From the NCBI GenBank assembly GCA_964030785.1, contig OZ034971.1, positions 14,211,679 to 14,275,678 of the forward strand: a DNA stretch of 64,000 bases. Reading direction: 5' to 3'. The position numbers were made by a program, and so were the translations under genes. The DNA is from Siderastrea siderea. Lineage: Eukaryota > Cnidaria > Anthozoa > Scleractinia > Rhizangiidae. Positions 1-12,283 of this stretch are shown here, piece by piece (positions within the stretch are counted from its first letter, which is position 1; every line of letters begins with the position of its first letter). A model generated the notes under the pieces. The model saw nothing but the letters and a program-made list of their open reading frames with translations. It did no database searches and was not told the DNA's origin.

Positions 1-6
1 TTCTAC

Positions 7-352
7 AAGCGGGAACGGGGAATCGAGGAAAATATTTAAGCTTACTTTCAAGTTACTTCTTCGTTATAACTCAAGACGATTGCCAAAGAACGTGATGAGG
101 GAAACAGGACGATGTATTGTCGTAGGATCGCTGAATTTCACCGAGAACAGTTGCTATTTATAGATGAATCTGAGAAGTCCTGATTCATCTATAAATAGTA
201 ACTGTTCTCGGTGAAATTTAGCGATGACCCACGACGATACATCGCCCTATTTCGCTAATCACGTTCTTTGGTAATCACAGTGAGCTATAACGAAGAAGTT
301 AACATGAAACTGTGCTTAAATATTTTCCTTGATATTTCCCCGTTGCCGCTTT
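7..352. repeat. Palindromic MITE-like inverted repeat
   Basis: The first 350 bases fold on themselves around position 178. The sequence near 140-180 is repeated inverted at 181-220, and the outer arms match as well, with cgggaacgggga at the left and the inverted form tccccgttgccg at the right. The arms differ by scattered substitutions, so this is an old copy. It has no coding capacity and looks like a non-autonomous foldback/MITE. The left end is close to the window edge, so a target duplication cannot be checked. Confidence 0.75.
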
Positions 353-1237
353 AATTTTATAAATAACGATTTTTCAGAATTTTCTTGCTAGCATGTCACA
401 GCGTTAACATTCACGTAGAACAATAAACGCTATAAAGCGCTTATGCCTTGTTTTTCATTCCATTCCTCAGGTGATCCATTCCTTGGGTGATAGGTGACTA
501 GAATTGGCATCGTTTCTTGCAAAAACAATCTAACAAGTCCTACGTACGTTTCTTCAGCTTTCTTCTTGTCAAACCCATTTTCTTCACGAATCGGTTGATC
601 GCACGCCGATCATGATTCGTTTTCCCGTTGCATACTCTATCCACTCCCGAATTTCGTCCTCGTACACTTCGGGATATTAATTGCCAGATTTATACTCGTG
701 GTGAATAACATGTCGTATGCTATTTTCAGGTCACAAAAGCTGGAATTTTTACTTCGCACTTCGGTTTAGCTTATTCACGAGATTAAACGCAAGCTTACCA
801 TCCACCGCATAGGATAATCCGCCGAGCGGGTATTTAATTCTGAAGAAATGTCGAAATTTCTTTACAAATATCTGCCAAACGTGAAGTATTCTTGCAACAT
901 CAACGACTCTAAAGCTTTTTACTAGTCAATATATGACTCGCCAGCGCAAATTTACGGGATAATTTGGCGCTATCTTTATTCCTTCGAGCTCAATTCAATT
1001 GCGGTAACCGATCACACGCTTTCCATATAAGGTATGATTGACGGAAGCGTATTGCAAAGTGCAGTGTTTTGAAAAGAAAAGTCGCGTAGTAGTGAAAATG
1101 GTGGTAAGCCAAATTGTGAATGCAAATACGAAATAAATCATTGCTATGCTCTATCGTACAGGTTACAAGAAAGCGCATTATAGGCATTTACCAGTCGTTT
1201 TGACCCACTCCACCCTCGACAAATGTTTTTACTTGGT
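353..1237. other. Non-coding stretch, nothing recognised
   Basis: There is no reading frame with a recognisable domain on either strand, no clear RNA gene and no long internal repeat. The base composition is like the rest of the host DNA. Confidence 0.5.
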
Positions 1238-1760
1238 TCAACGTGCTAACTGGCGTAACGAAAATTGTGACAGTATTTTGCCCTTTGCGTTACCGAATGA
1301 CGTTATGTTTAAAATCTGATGACTCAGCTTATCTGTCTTATCGCTTTGAATATTTAATTTTGTTGAATTAAACTAAAAAATTAAATGTTGATATACATTT
1401 GTCCACAACTGAACATGCTTTTACCAAGAGTTGTGAGCAATGTATTTAGATACTGTTGTGAATAGGGCACTATAAAAACATGATTATCGATAAAGACAAA
1501 CACATCGTCAGAATCTCAACGTGCTAACCGGCGTGACGAAAATTGTGACAGTATTTTGCCTTTTGCGTTACCGAATGACGTAATGTTTAAAATCTGATGA
1601 CTCAGCTCATCTGTCTTATCGCTTTGAATATTTTGTTTAATTAACATTAAAATTTAAAGATAAATATTGTCCACAACTGAACATGCCGTTATCAAGAGTT
1701 GTAAGCGAAGCATTTATATACTGTTGTGAATATGGCACTATACAAACATGATTATCGATC
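1238..1760. repeat. Tandem duplication of a unit of about 280 bp
   Basis: Positions 1238-1498 and 1517-1760 carry two diverged copies of the same sequence. Both contain a block around gacagtattttgcc (near 1268 and 1548), a block around ttgtccacaactgaacatg (near 1398 and 1668), and end in cactataaaaacatgattatcgat-like sequence. Between 1761 and 2489 I see nothing further that I can identify. Confidence 0.7.
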
Positions 1761-2489
1761 TGGAGAAATTAGCAAAAAGCGAAGTCGTTGCTTTATCTCA
1801 AACACGTTAAAGCATGTCTTATGACGTAATCGTTAAATCTGGTTTCCTCTTCCGCAGTCAGCAAGTCAGTGTCTCGAACTCTAAAATCGAACAAATCGGT
1901 TCAAAATCAAAAGTAAAGCAGAAAAATGAAAAAGACTAACTGGTATATCCTTCTGTGCCGCTTATAGTATACTATCCAAGAAGATCCAGCCTCGTGTCGT
2001 AATTCATTTCCCACCTGCCAATAACCTTTCTTAACGTTGGCAGGTAGACATTTTCAAGTAATAAACATAACCACAACAACATACACCAGAAGTTTCCTTT
2101 CATAACTTTTACTGAGAACGATTCTATCCTTACGATGTCTCAGCAACACTTTGGTCCCACCAGCATCAACAGTACCACTGGACTTCACCTCCTGTTATTA
2201 TCAGTCCTCCTTGCTTTCTTTCACTAGTATTGCACAGATATTTCAGTCCGGTCAAAACCAACACTGCTCGGCGGAACTGTTCTTCTATACCTACGATACT
2301 TTTTATGTGGACCCTTGTCCCATCGTACGTGCGTGTGTGTACTAATCGATGGGCTTAACTGCAGAATACGTCATCCCATCCCGTGGGCCATAGCGAAATA
2401 CACACCTTGTGAGCCTTACACGACGTATTTTGACCGACCAAACCAGTCGACCCTCTTGTCACGACTGCTCTAACTCGACTTCGTCGGTT

Positions 2490-2934
2490 AAAAAGGATCT
2501 TTATTTTTAGCAGCAACGTAAATGTACAGTTTGGCCACTAGTAAACAATAGTTGATGCCTTGAAATGATCTCTTTTGCGGTTTATAAGGGCATAGAGGAT
2601 ATCGCGTTCTCAAAGGCTAATTCTGTACATCATTTTTGGAATTCCTCCAATAAGAGAAGTCGGACCAGAATAGTTTGGTGTAATGACATTCTACAAAGAG
2701 ATGTATGAGCGTTTGACTGCAGTTGCAAAGGTAACATTTGTCATTTTCGGCTAACCTATCCCTGAAGAGCATGCTTTTTGTGTACATGATGTTGTGATTG
2801 ATTTTAAATTGAAACATTGCCAATCTGACATCTAAAGTTAGCTTAAAAGTAGCTTAAGATGCTAGCGATTTCTTAAGTAGTGAAGCCTGCTTTTTCGAGT
2901 CTGATTTCAGAGGTAGGCAGCTGAAAAATCATTC
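2490..2934 (-). pseudogene. LINE ORF2 fragment, C-terminal part with zf-RVT-like domain
   Basis: The minus strand encodes a decayed match to the C-terminal part of the LINE reverse transcriptase ORF found inside the CHAT gene at 22370-23449. The two share the pattern MFQFKI-HN, then DKC-x2-C and H-x4-C-x2-T spacing typical of a reverse-transcriptase zinc-binding (zf-RVT) region, then a LLVAK-YIY block near 2530. The fragment stops abruptly at 2934. The missing upstream part of the same ORF resumes beyond the foldback element, at 8259-8489. It is a dead, 5'-truncated non-LTR retrotransposon copy. Confidence 0.75.
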
Positions 2935-5168
2935 TATTTTGCCCAAGTAACCTCTATAGTGAAGTATTTTCAAAAATAACATTGAAAGTTTCAACAGCTT
3001 TTTAGTTTTCTCGAAATCGAGTAAAGTTTGAAAATACGGCGTATCGGCCTCCTTCGAATAGTGAAATTGGCGGAAAATTACACATTTTTATCTCGCTCGT
3101 ACGTTAAAACGCAGCGTCGTCTGTTAAGGAAACACAAACATAATATAAACACACTTTAGCTCTTTATAACACAGTAGTCTTCCTTTGGATAGGTTGTTGA
3201 AATGAGAACGTTTCGGCCGTTAGAAGAAAACCAGTTTCAGGTATTTAAAAAAATAGCAAATTTCACCCAACTTCCACACTACAGAAACCCAATTGGTACG
3301 TGGATTTTGGACATGAAATAACAACAGATTTGAAGGAAAACCTTTGTAAATTACTGTGTTAAATTATTTCTGGCGGCAATGAAAAATTACCCCGTCGAGA
3401 GACCAAAATGTGAAGGGTTGTTTGACACGAATCACCGACTGAATTTACGACACAAACCGCCGACTGGCTACGCAAAGCAAACTGTAGCCGTTTTCATTGA
3501 GAGAAATACCGAAGAAAACCTTCGCAAAATTACTTAAGGGGCTTGCAGAATAATTTTACATAGTATTTGCTGAAGTTAAGTGATATTTTTGAACTACGAT
3601 CAACGCACGAACCCCTTGTTTTAGTACACGGTTCTGTCGATCGAAACCGCAACATATGCATAACATTAATCTTACCGTGTTTTAAAATTATTCATTATCT
3701 GTCTGATTAAAATAATCCTCTACTCCATCGATATCTTTGTGATTGGTACTGTAATAGCTGTAGCCTGCTGGACATATGATAGCGTTGTTTTCCCGAAATT
3801 TGTCATCACTTAGCTGCAAACAAACTGACAAAAGAAACATTCCGGAACGGCACTAGAATGTGTTACAAGAACAAGTTGCGTGACGCATGGCATGGGCAAG
3901 GTCAATAAATGCAATCGCATTTTATAGGTGTTAGGTTTTCGAGGTATAAGCATAAAGTTCTACTGGAATACTTTTTTTCAATCACCTTTAGATGGAAAAA
4001 AAGCTTTTATGCATTGATATCGTGTCGCTATTTTTTTTTTTGACATTTCATTGCGTGGTATCTTGTGGCTATACAAGCATCATGATGGTAGTCCTTGTTG
4101 GTGGACCCTGTGGCCCCAGTCATTTAACCCAGTGAATGCGGAATGTGTGGCGATCGGCGAGTGTAGCAAAAACGTCTACAGTCACCTCGTGTATTGTAAA
4201 ATCAGCGACGACACTGCAGTGGACAGTGAATCCCAGCTATTACTTACTCGAGCAGATAGGGGGTTGGCTGTTAGACATTGCAAATCTTAGAGAGCGATTT
4301 TCTTTTTATTTGGCCTTTTTTTAAATTAAATTGGCGTATTTATTTCATGCATTTTTGAGACAGAAGAGTCTCACTTAAAATTAACAGTGTGCCCACGACA
4401 TTGAAATCTGTTTGGGACTACGTGGCGCTGCAATAACTCGCGGCGTTCGATCCCCGCAGAAGTGGCCGCCCACAAAGGAAAATCCTCAGCCCCAAAGGCT
4501 CAATGTGGATTTAAAAAAGGTACATTCAGCCCATGTTATGAGCGGCACGAATATGCTTGTACCAGTACGCTCGCGTAAGTGTTTGTATAAATGGTTTTTG
4601 TTCATAGTGAATTAGCTGCAATTTGTTTACGCGGTTAATCTGGGGTGCGCAGTTTTAGTAACTTCATGTTCATGGGGGAGAGGCTGCGTTACAAAGTTGG
4701 CGCAGAAAACTGCTGCTCAAACATACTTTCCTAACAGAAAAGAAAAACCAAACAAAACAAAAACAAAAAAACAGAGTCCCACCCTTCCCAACACACATGG
4801 TTTATAAGAGCCTGTGCCCCAAAAACTCGTGCTGCATTATACGTAAGTAGAACATGGTTTTTGGAATCTGTTCACAAACGTTTATTTATCTAAAGTTTTA
4901 GGTTCGCGAGTGTACGATCGCAAACTGTGAAAAAAAAAATGTTCTCATTCCCTCGGCTACCCTCTCACCCCTAGCGCACGCTCGTGAAAAACCATCCCAC
5001 GAAAGGAAAGAGAAGACCGAGCAGTCTCTCTTTCCGCTCAGAAACTCCAAAGCAGAGAGCGAGCGCGAAAATCACCTGTGGCATTTGAACGTGACGTGCG
5101 TGTCAAGCCGCCTAGCCTAGTATTGAGCCGGCTCCAGTACACTAGCGCATAGCATATATATATTTATA

Positions 5169-5307
5169 GTACAACGCTAAATTTTGGCGTGCTGCCATTC
5201 GTCGAACTCGATCACGTGACGCAATAGTGTCTCTCCTCAGCGAGCGCCTATCAGCGCATCGTGCCCGTTTTTGGCAATTTTCGCTCAAAATTTAGCGTTG
5301 TACAATA
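5169..5307. repeat. Small MITE nested in the centre of the foldback
   Basis: The sequence starts tacaacgctaaattttg and ends with the inverse, caaaatttagcgttgta, about 140 bp apart. It lies in the unpaired centre of the 5.3-kb foldback and so probably inserted after that element formed. Confidence 0.65.
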
Positions 5308-5346
5308 GAAACAATGCAGTCCTTCTGTCTCAGGCCCTATGGATAA

Positions 5347-5452
5347 TAGGTTCCCTCGGGAATTTGATGTTCAAACTTCATGTAAGCCCTCGAACTGCGT
5401 TCTCGGGCTAATATTTGTTGTGAACATCAAATTTCCTCGGGCAACCTATTTA
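5347..5452. repeat. Short inverted-repeat element
   Basis: The left end ggttccctcgggaatttgat and the inverted right end atcaaatttcctcgggcaacc enclose about 100 bp. A further palindromic patch follows near 5595-5625 (tatctatcatggaatagata). No coding capacity. Confidence 0.6.
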
Positions 5453-8258
5453 ACAATTAGATTATGAGCTCGAGATTTCTATCGCGTGATATAAGTATAA
5501 ATCTTGATTAATATTCCACTAAAGTGAAACGTTTTACTACATTGCATTGTTATTTTGAAGTATAAGACTGCGACTGCTGCTCACCTTTTCGCTATTCACT
5601 ATCTATCATGGAATAGATAGCGAGTAGGGTAGCCAATCAGATTGCAGCATTTATGATAGAACGCTAGTAGATTTATACTAATACACGATAGTGCCTTCGA
5701 CAGAAGAACTCTATTGTTTAAATAGTTTTTTATTAATTACCTATCACATTAGCACTTGGGTTACGTATAACTTTAAATTTGACAGAAGAACTATAGCGGC
5801 TCCACATGCGCGTCACATTTGAACGCCGGAGGCGATTTCGCACTCGACAGCTCGCTTGTTCGTTTCTCTCGACTGACTAGACTACCCCTGAGCAAAAAGA
5901 GAGACTGCTCGTAGTCTAAGGTGTTGATATTTAACGGATACTGATCACGCAAATAAAGAATCTTTTTTTTCCGAAATGGCTTTTATCCAGGAAATATTTC
6001 ATGGGGTGAGAAAATCGCAAGAACATAATAACGGACCCCTATTCACAATGTCCACGGAGGGGTAGCTAGTGGAATTTTGCAAGGCTAAAACTATTTTAAC
6101 GGAACCCTCAGCACCCTACTTTAATTAACATTATTTTTAGATAGTCTCTACACAGACGTATTTTTTCTTTCGCGTAAGATGGGTTTTCACGAGCGCACAC
6201 AAGGAGTGAGAGGTTGGCTTGGGAAATGAGAATTTTTTGTGGTTCGCGCTCGTGCACTCGTGTATCTAAAACACTAAATAAATAAACAGTTGTGAACTGA
6301 CCCCCGAAAACATGTTTTACTTACGTATAATGCGGCACGAGTTTAAGATTTGGGAACGGTGGACCACAGTTTTTCTGTTTTTGTTTTTGCCCCTTTTTTA
6401 ATCACAGCAGTGACGGTTTTCCGTTAGGAAAGTATGTTTGAGCAGCGGTTTTCTGTGCCAACTTTGTCTAGAATACAATAAACCCACATAAGTATGCCTT
6501 TGATTGCCCTCTCCCCCAGCCTCTCCCCCACGAACATGAAAGTACCCCAGAGTAACCGCGTAAGCAAATTGCGGATAATTTATTATAAACGAAAATCATT
6601 TATACAAATGCTTACGCGAGCCTACTTATGCAAGCATATTCGTGGCGCTCACAAGCATGGGTTGAATTCGCCTTTTTTTAATCTTTTTGAGCCTTTGGGG
6701 CTGAGGATGTTCCCCTGTGGGCAGCCACCATGACCACTTCAGTGCGGGATCGAACACCGCGAAGTTACTACACCGCCACCTAGTCCTAATCAAATACCGA
6801 TGTCGTGGGCACACTGTTATTTTAAGTGAGACTCTTTCTGTCTCAAAAATGCCTGAAATAAAAATGTTATTGTCTTTAAAATGTCCAAATAAAAAAATCG
6901 CTTTCTAGGATTTGCCATGTCTAACGGGAAACCCCCTACCTACTCGAGTAAGTATTAAATGGCTTAGATTCACTATCCAGTGTAATGTCAACTCGTTGCC
7001 GATTTTACAATACACGAGGTGATTGTAGACATTTTTGCTACACCGCCGATTGCCACACATTCAAAATTCGCCATGTTAAATGAACTGGGCCGCAGGGTAC
7101 ACCAAAGAGGACTACCATCATGATGCTTGTAGAGCCACAAGATACCATGCAGTGGACTGTCAAAAACAAAATAGCTACACGATATCAGTGCATGAAAGCT
7201 TTTTTCCATCAAAAGGTGGATGAAAAACTAGTATTTCTAGATTATACGCTTACACCTCAAAAAGCTAAGACCTAAAAATGCGATTACATCGATTGACCTT
7301 TGTTCATGTCATACGTCACGCAATCTTGTTCTTGTAACATATTCTGGTACTGTTCCGGAATGTTATTTTTGCCAGTTTTTTTGCAGCTAAGTGATGACAA
7401 ATTTCGGGAAAACAACGTTATCACATGTCCAGCAGACTACAGCTATTACAGTACGAATCACAACGATGGAGTAGAGGACTATTTTAATCAGACAGATAAT
7501 GGATAATTTTAAAACACGGTAAGATTAATGTTATGCATATGTTGCGGTTTCGATCGACAGAACTGTACTAAAACAAGAGGCGTGTGTGTTGATCGTAGTT
7601 CAAAAACAACACTTAACTTCAGTAAACACTAATATAAAACTATTTTGCAAGCCTCTTAAGTAATTTTGCGCAGGTTTTCTTCGGCATCTCTCTCAATGAA
7701 AACGGCTACAGTTTGCTTTGCGTAGCCAGTCGGCGGTTTGTGTCGTAAATTCAGTCGGCAATTCGTGTCAAACTACCCTTCACGTTTTGGTCTCTGGACG
7801 GAGTAATTTTTCAGTGCCGCCAGAAATATTTTAACACAGTAATTTACAAAGGTTTTCCTTCAAATCTGTTGTTACTACATGTCCAAAATCCACGTACCAA
7901 TTGGGTTTCTGTAGTGTGAAAGTTGGGTGAAATTTGCTATTTTTTTTAAATACCTGAAACTGTTTTCTTCTAACGGCCGAAACATTTTCATTTCAACAAC
8001 CTATCCAAAGGAAAACTACTGTGTTATAAAGAGCTAAAGTGTGTTTATATTATGTTTGTGTTTCCTTAACAGACGACGCTGCGTTTTAACGTACGAGCGA
8101 GATAAAAATGTGTAATTTTCCGCCAATTTCACTATTCGAAGGAGGCCGATACGCCGTATTTTCAAACTTTACTCGATTTCGAGAAAACTAAAAAGCTGTT
8201 GAAACTTTCAATGTTATTTTTGAAAATACTTCACTATAGAGGTTACTTGGGCAAAATA

Positions 8259-8489
8259 TAAAGAAATTCGAAATTTCACGACTGACGCCCGATTCTCGAT
8301 AATTTCAGACATCGGCTCTTAATAGTCCTAAGTATTGTAAGTAGTTTGTCGTTATGCCAAAGGTACGACATAAATTTTCCATCCTTGCTTATCAAATCCT
8401 TTATACAGTTAACTCCCGCTTCATACCATGACTGATAGAAAAAACTGGTTTTCCTGCGACTGTTATATCTTGATTCTTCCAATTAGATT
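8259..8489 (-). pseudogene. LINE ORF2 fragment, upstream half of the split copy
   Basis: Minus-strand coding here aligns with the LINE ORF at 22545-22690: a FF-x2-W-Y-x2-G block followed by KDLIS-x-GKF. It is the piece of LINE ORF2 that lies upstream of the fragment at 2490-2934, so the two were contiguous before the foldback at 2937-8256 inserted. Stops and frameshifts make it a pseudogene. Confidence 0.7.
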
Positions 8490-11400
8490 TAAATGTCCGT
8501 CACTATTAATAAAGAATGTGTGGAGAAAAGAACAACAATTCAGGTTCAGGTTTTTATTGTTTCAAGAGAAAAGACTTCGGTTGCGATAGAAAACAAAAAA
8601 GGCTTCGCTTTCAAGGGAAAAGGCTTCGGTTTCATGTCAGTGAACACGTCAGAAATCACAGTAAATTATCATGAAAAAATTTATCCAAAAAAGTACAGTA
8701 ACACTCGGTATGCGGATGGTTTTCACCTGTGAGTCTGAGATGAACTTATCAATCCAGCAGCACATTCCCGTTCAATACCCGCCCCTCTCCCCTCCCCCCC
8801 CCTGTGTAAATGATAGCGTGGCACGTCACATGATTATCAGGTTTTTTCGGAAAACGAGGAAAAACCGTAATTGATTATTCAAATGCACTTCCTTTCATCC
8901 CATACGCACTAAATATACAGCTCTGTTGTTTGAATTTTATTGTCATCTCCTAAAAGAAAATCTCTACATCTGACGATTAAATAAGCTTTCTGTAACAGCG
9001 ATGTAACTGGGTTTTCAGGTAGGTATTCGTTTTGTTTGTTTGGTTCTGTTTTGGCGAAATAGATGATTGTATAACAAAAAGGTAACTAGATGTGGAGTAA
9101 GTGGAATCACCCAGCCTTGGTTTATTCAAGTATCATAGGTCTATGGAGCTAGTCATTTCGCTTTATTATTCCACTCTTGCGCCATTTTACCATAAAAGGT
9201 CAAGAGAACGCGCAAAAATATGCTACGGTATAACACAGTTAAATTATGTAATGCACTGCAAAATCCAGGTTTTACAGGTTTTCTGGCCGAAGGACTGGCA
9301 AAAACCAAATTTTGACATGATTTTTTCAAGTGGAATAACAAATCTCATTGCTCATTGCCCTTCGAGGCTCGGAAAAATACTACGCAACTCGCAAAATATC
9401 CGCGTGTATTATATGTTAAACCATCAAAGGAAAGAGCCAATGCTGAATATTTAATCATCCGGAATATTCAGTATTATGATTGACACAGATACTAGATTTC
9501 TCCGTGACCATTCAAAAAGAATGTGTGGAGAAAAGAACAACAATTAAATTAACTTAACTTAACTTAACTTAACTTTATTATTTCTATAGCGCAAAAATCC
9601 ATGCATATATGATCTAATGCGCTTTACATAAATAGTTATCATAATATTACAACAATAATGTACTTCAATTGATCAATTCAAAGCATTGAATGTGGTACAT
9701 TCTCGCTCACTCTTTTATCTGTCGTTTATGTCGGCAGACCTGCACGGTTCCAAACCTCTAATTTCATTGGTCCCTATAACCTGCACCGTCTGTTGTTATT
9801 AGGGTTAGGGCTATTGTTTCGTTCTTTACCTATTGTTCTCCTCGACCAATCCTAGACCTCGTCTGGAAGCGGTGCGGGTCCTCCCGTTTATGTACATTGT
9901 TCAGCGAAAGAGAAAAGTTGGTTTTTCTCAGTTTTCTTTCGCAGAGAACAGAAAAAGCTTTAGTTTCAATAGAAAAGGCTTCGGTTTTAATGGAAAAGGC
10001 TTCGGTTTCAATAGAAAAAGCTTCGGTTTTAAGAGAAAAGGCTTCTGTTTCGAGAGAAAAGGCTTCAGTTTCACGTCCGTGAACACGTCGGTTAGCAAGA
10101 ATAAATTATCAAGAAAACACAATAAATTATCGTAAAACAATTTACCCAAAAAATACATTAACACTTGGTATGCGGATGGTTTTCTCCTGTGAGTCTGAGA
10201 TAAACTTATCAAACCAGCGCCTCATACCTGTTGTACCCCGCCCCTCTCCCCTCCCCGCTGTGTAAATGACAGCGTGACACGAAACACGATTATGAGCTTT
10301 ATTTGGAAAACGAGGAAAAATCCTAATTGATTATTCAAATGTACTTCCTTTCATCTCATTGCGAGCCGCACTCACTAAATATACAGCTTTGTTGTTTGAA
10401 TTTTAGTGTCATCTCCAAAAGGAAATCTTTATATCTGAACGATGATATGAGGCTTCTGTAACAGCGATGTAACTGGGTTTTCAGGTAGGTATTCGTTTTG
10501 TTTGTTTTATTCTGTTTTGGGGAAATAAATGATTGTATAACGAAAAGGTAACTCGATGTGGAGTAATGGAATCACGCAACCTTGTTATATACTTATGGGT
10601 CTACAGCGCAAGTCATTTGGCTATATTATTCAGTGTTCAAGGGGTGGAAGTTATATCTAAAAACTAGAAAAGAGCCACTGCTGAATATTGAATCCTTCAA
10701 AATATTCCGTATTATGATTATCACAGATACTAGATATGTCCTTGACTATTAGTATAGAATCTAAAGAGAAAAGAACAACAATTCAAAGCATTGAGTGTGG
10801 TACATTCTTCCTCAGTCAGTTATCTGACTCTATACTGGGTTGAAAATTGTAAATTGCTCCGCGAAAGAGAAAAAGCTGGCTTTTCTCACATCTGTTGTTT
10901 GAATTTTAGTGTCATCTCGTAAAGAAAATTTTTTGAACTGAACGAAGATATCAGGCTTCTGTCACAGCGATGTAACTGGGTTTTCAGGTAGGTAGTCGTT
11001 TTGCTTGTTTTATTCTGTTTTGGCGAAATAGATGATTGTATAACGAAAAGGTAACTAGATGTGGAGTAGTGGAATCACCCAGCCTTGATATATTTATTAC
11101 GGGTCTATCACGCAAGTCATTTGACTATACTATTCAGTGTTCAAGGGGTGGAAGCTATAACTGGGCAATAGTAAAAAGCCATTACTGAATATTTAGTCAT
11201 CCAAAATATTCCGTATTATGATTGTAACAGATACTAGATATGTCTGTTACTACTGATGAAGAATATGTGGAGAAAAGAACACTCCAAGGCAACCTTTTTA
11301 ATCCATGAAGAACTGAGCGTGGTACATTCTCCCTTAGTTTGTAATCTGGCGTCAATACTGGATTGTAAATTGTTCTGTGAAAGAGAAAAGGTTGCACATT

Positions 11401-12283
11401 TTTGGTTTCATGTCAGCGAACCCGACAGTTGGCAAGAATAAATCTTCAAGAAAATGCGGTACAACTTGGTATACGAATGATTTTCTCCTGTGGGTGTCAG
11501 ATGAACTTACACGTGCTTGTTGCGTGACCGCACGAAAACCTTGTACCAGTTCTTAAGTCAGGCGCGCCTTTGTGTGACTGTTGAATAGCAAAATTCCCGT
11601 AGGATTATGCGATTTTTCTCTCTAAATTTTCGTTTTCAGCTGTTTTTCCGATATTCTATATATCAAGTACAAAACACCGCGGAACTTGACATGGCATCCA
11701 ATTTCCTTCTAAGGCAAAGTACAGAGTTATTTTGTATTTACCCTTTGTTCGGTGGACAAATAAGAACGCTAGAAATTCAACAATCGAGATTGAGAATTTA
11801 TTAAAATCAGTTCACTTCAGCCTCGGTCAATTTCAAAGACGTCTGGAGATTGGCTTTTAAAGAGTTGTCTGGAATTGTTATTAAAGAGGAACTGAGTTAA
11901 GAATACAAAAGAATCCGAATCCGGGGTAGGGTACAAGGTAACCGCTCTAGTTTGTTGTTGTTGTTGTTGTTGTTGTTTCAGGCAAGTGATTTCTTGTCAC
12001 TTCCTTTCTGTGGCTTACCATTCGTAGGCTTAATTTTCGAGTATCTTTGATGATGCTCGAATATTTTTAACATTGGTAGCACAACTGCCGTAAATGATCT
12101 GACAGCAAGACCAAGCGATTACAGAGGCGGAAATACGTGGTGGTTTTTTCGCTTATTTCCAAAAAATTTTCAGGGCTAGCAAGTATGAAAACAAAACTAA
12201 AATGTCATAGAATTTTTATTTTTAATAATCAAAATGTTAAATTATTTGATCTACAGCAGCTTAAAATCAAACTCCCAGCATTC
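8490..12283. repeat. Degenerate tandem array of a ~1-kb repeat with an 18-bp minisatellite
   Basis: Successive copies start near 8490, 9510, 10735 and 11235 with a block like tgtggagaaaagaacaacaa, and pass through a block like gggttttcaggtaggta (near 9010, 10475, 10980). Some copies contain an 18-bp repeat close to gaaaaggcttcggtttca, with about six units at 9950-10075 and fewer at 8570-8635. A GTT microsatellite lies near 11950. The short reading frames here are produced by the minisatellite and are not taken as genes. The block lies directly upstream of TPR-CHAT exon 1, and a second copy lies at 59300-63370. Confidence 0.8.

Larger units (their letters stand above)
2937..8256. mobile_element. 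5.3-kb foldback DNA transposon inserted in a LINE
   Basis: The left arm from 2937 and the right arm ending at 8256 are near-perfect inverted copies, beginning TTTTGCCCAAGTAACC on each side and flanked by TA (2935-2936 and 8257-8258). The similarity runs inward for more than 2 kb per arm. For example, 4400-4520 pairs with 6660-6810 and 3420-3560 pairs with 7650-7780. Only a few hundred bases in the centre are unpaired. No transposase is visible. The TA duplication suggests a non-autonomous element mobilised by a Tc1/mariner or pogo-type transposase, which is inference. It splits a minus-strand LINE fragment. Smaller inverted-repeat elements are nested at its centre. Confidence 0.85.

Noticed and set aside
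9833..10212. Open frames with repeated KGFGF or EKASV motifs
   Set aside because: They are the product of an 18-bp minisatellite that stays open in several frames on both strands; the same happens at 60148-60449 and 60752-60988.
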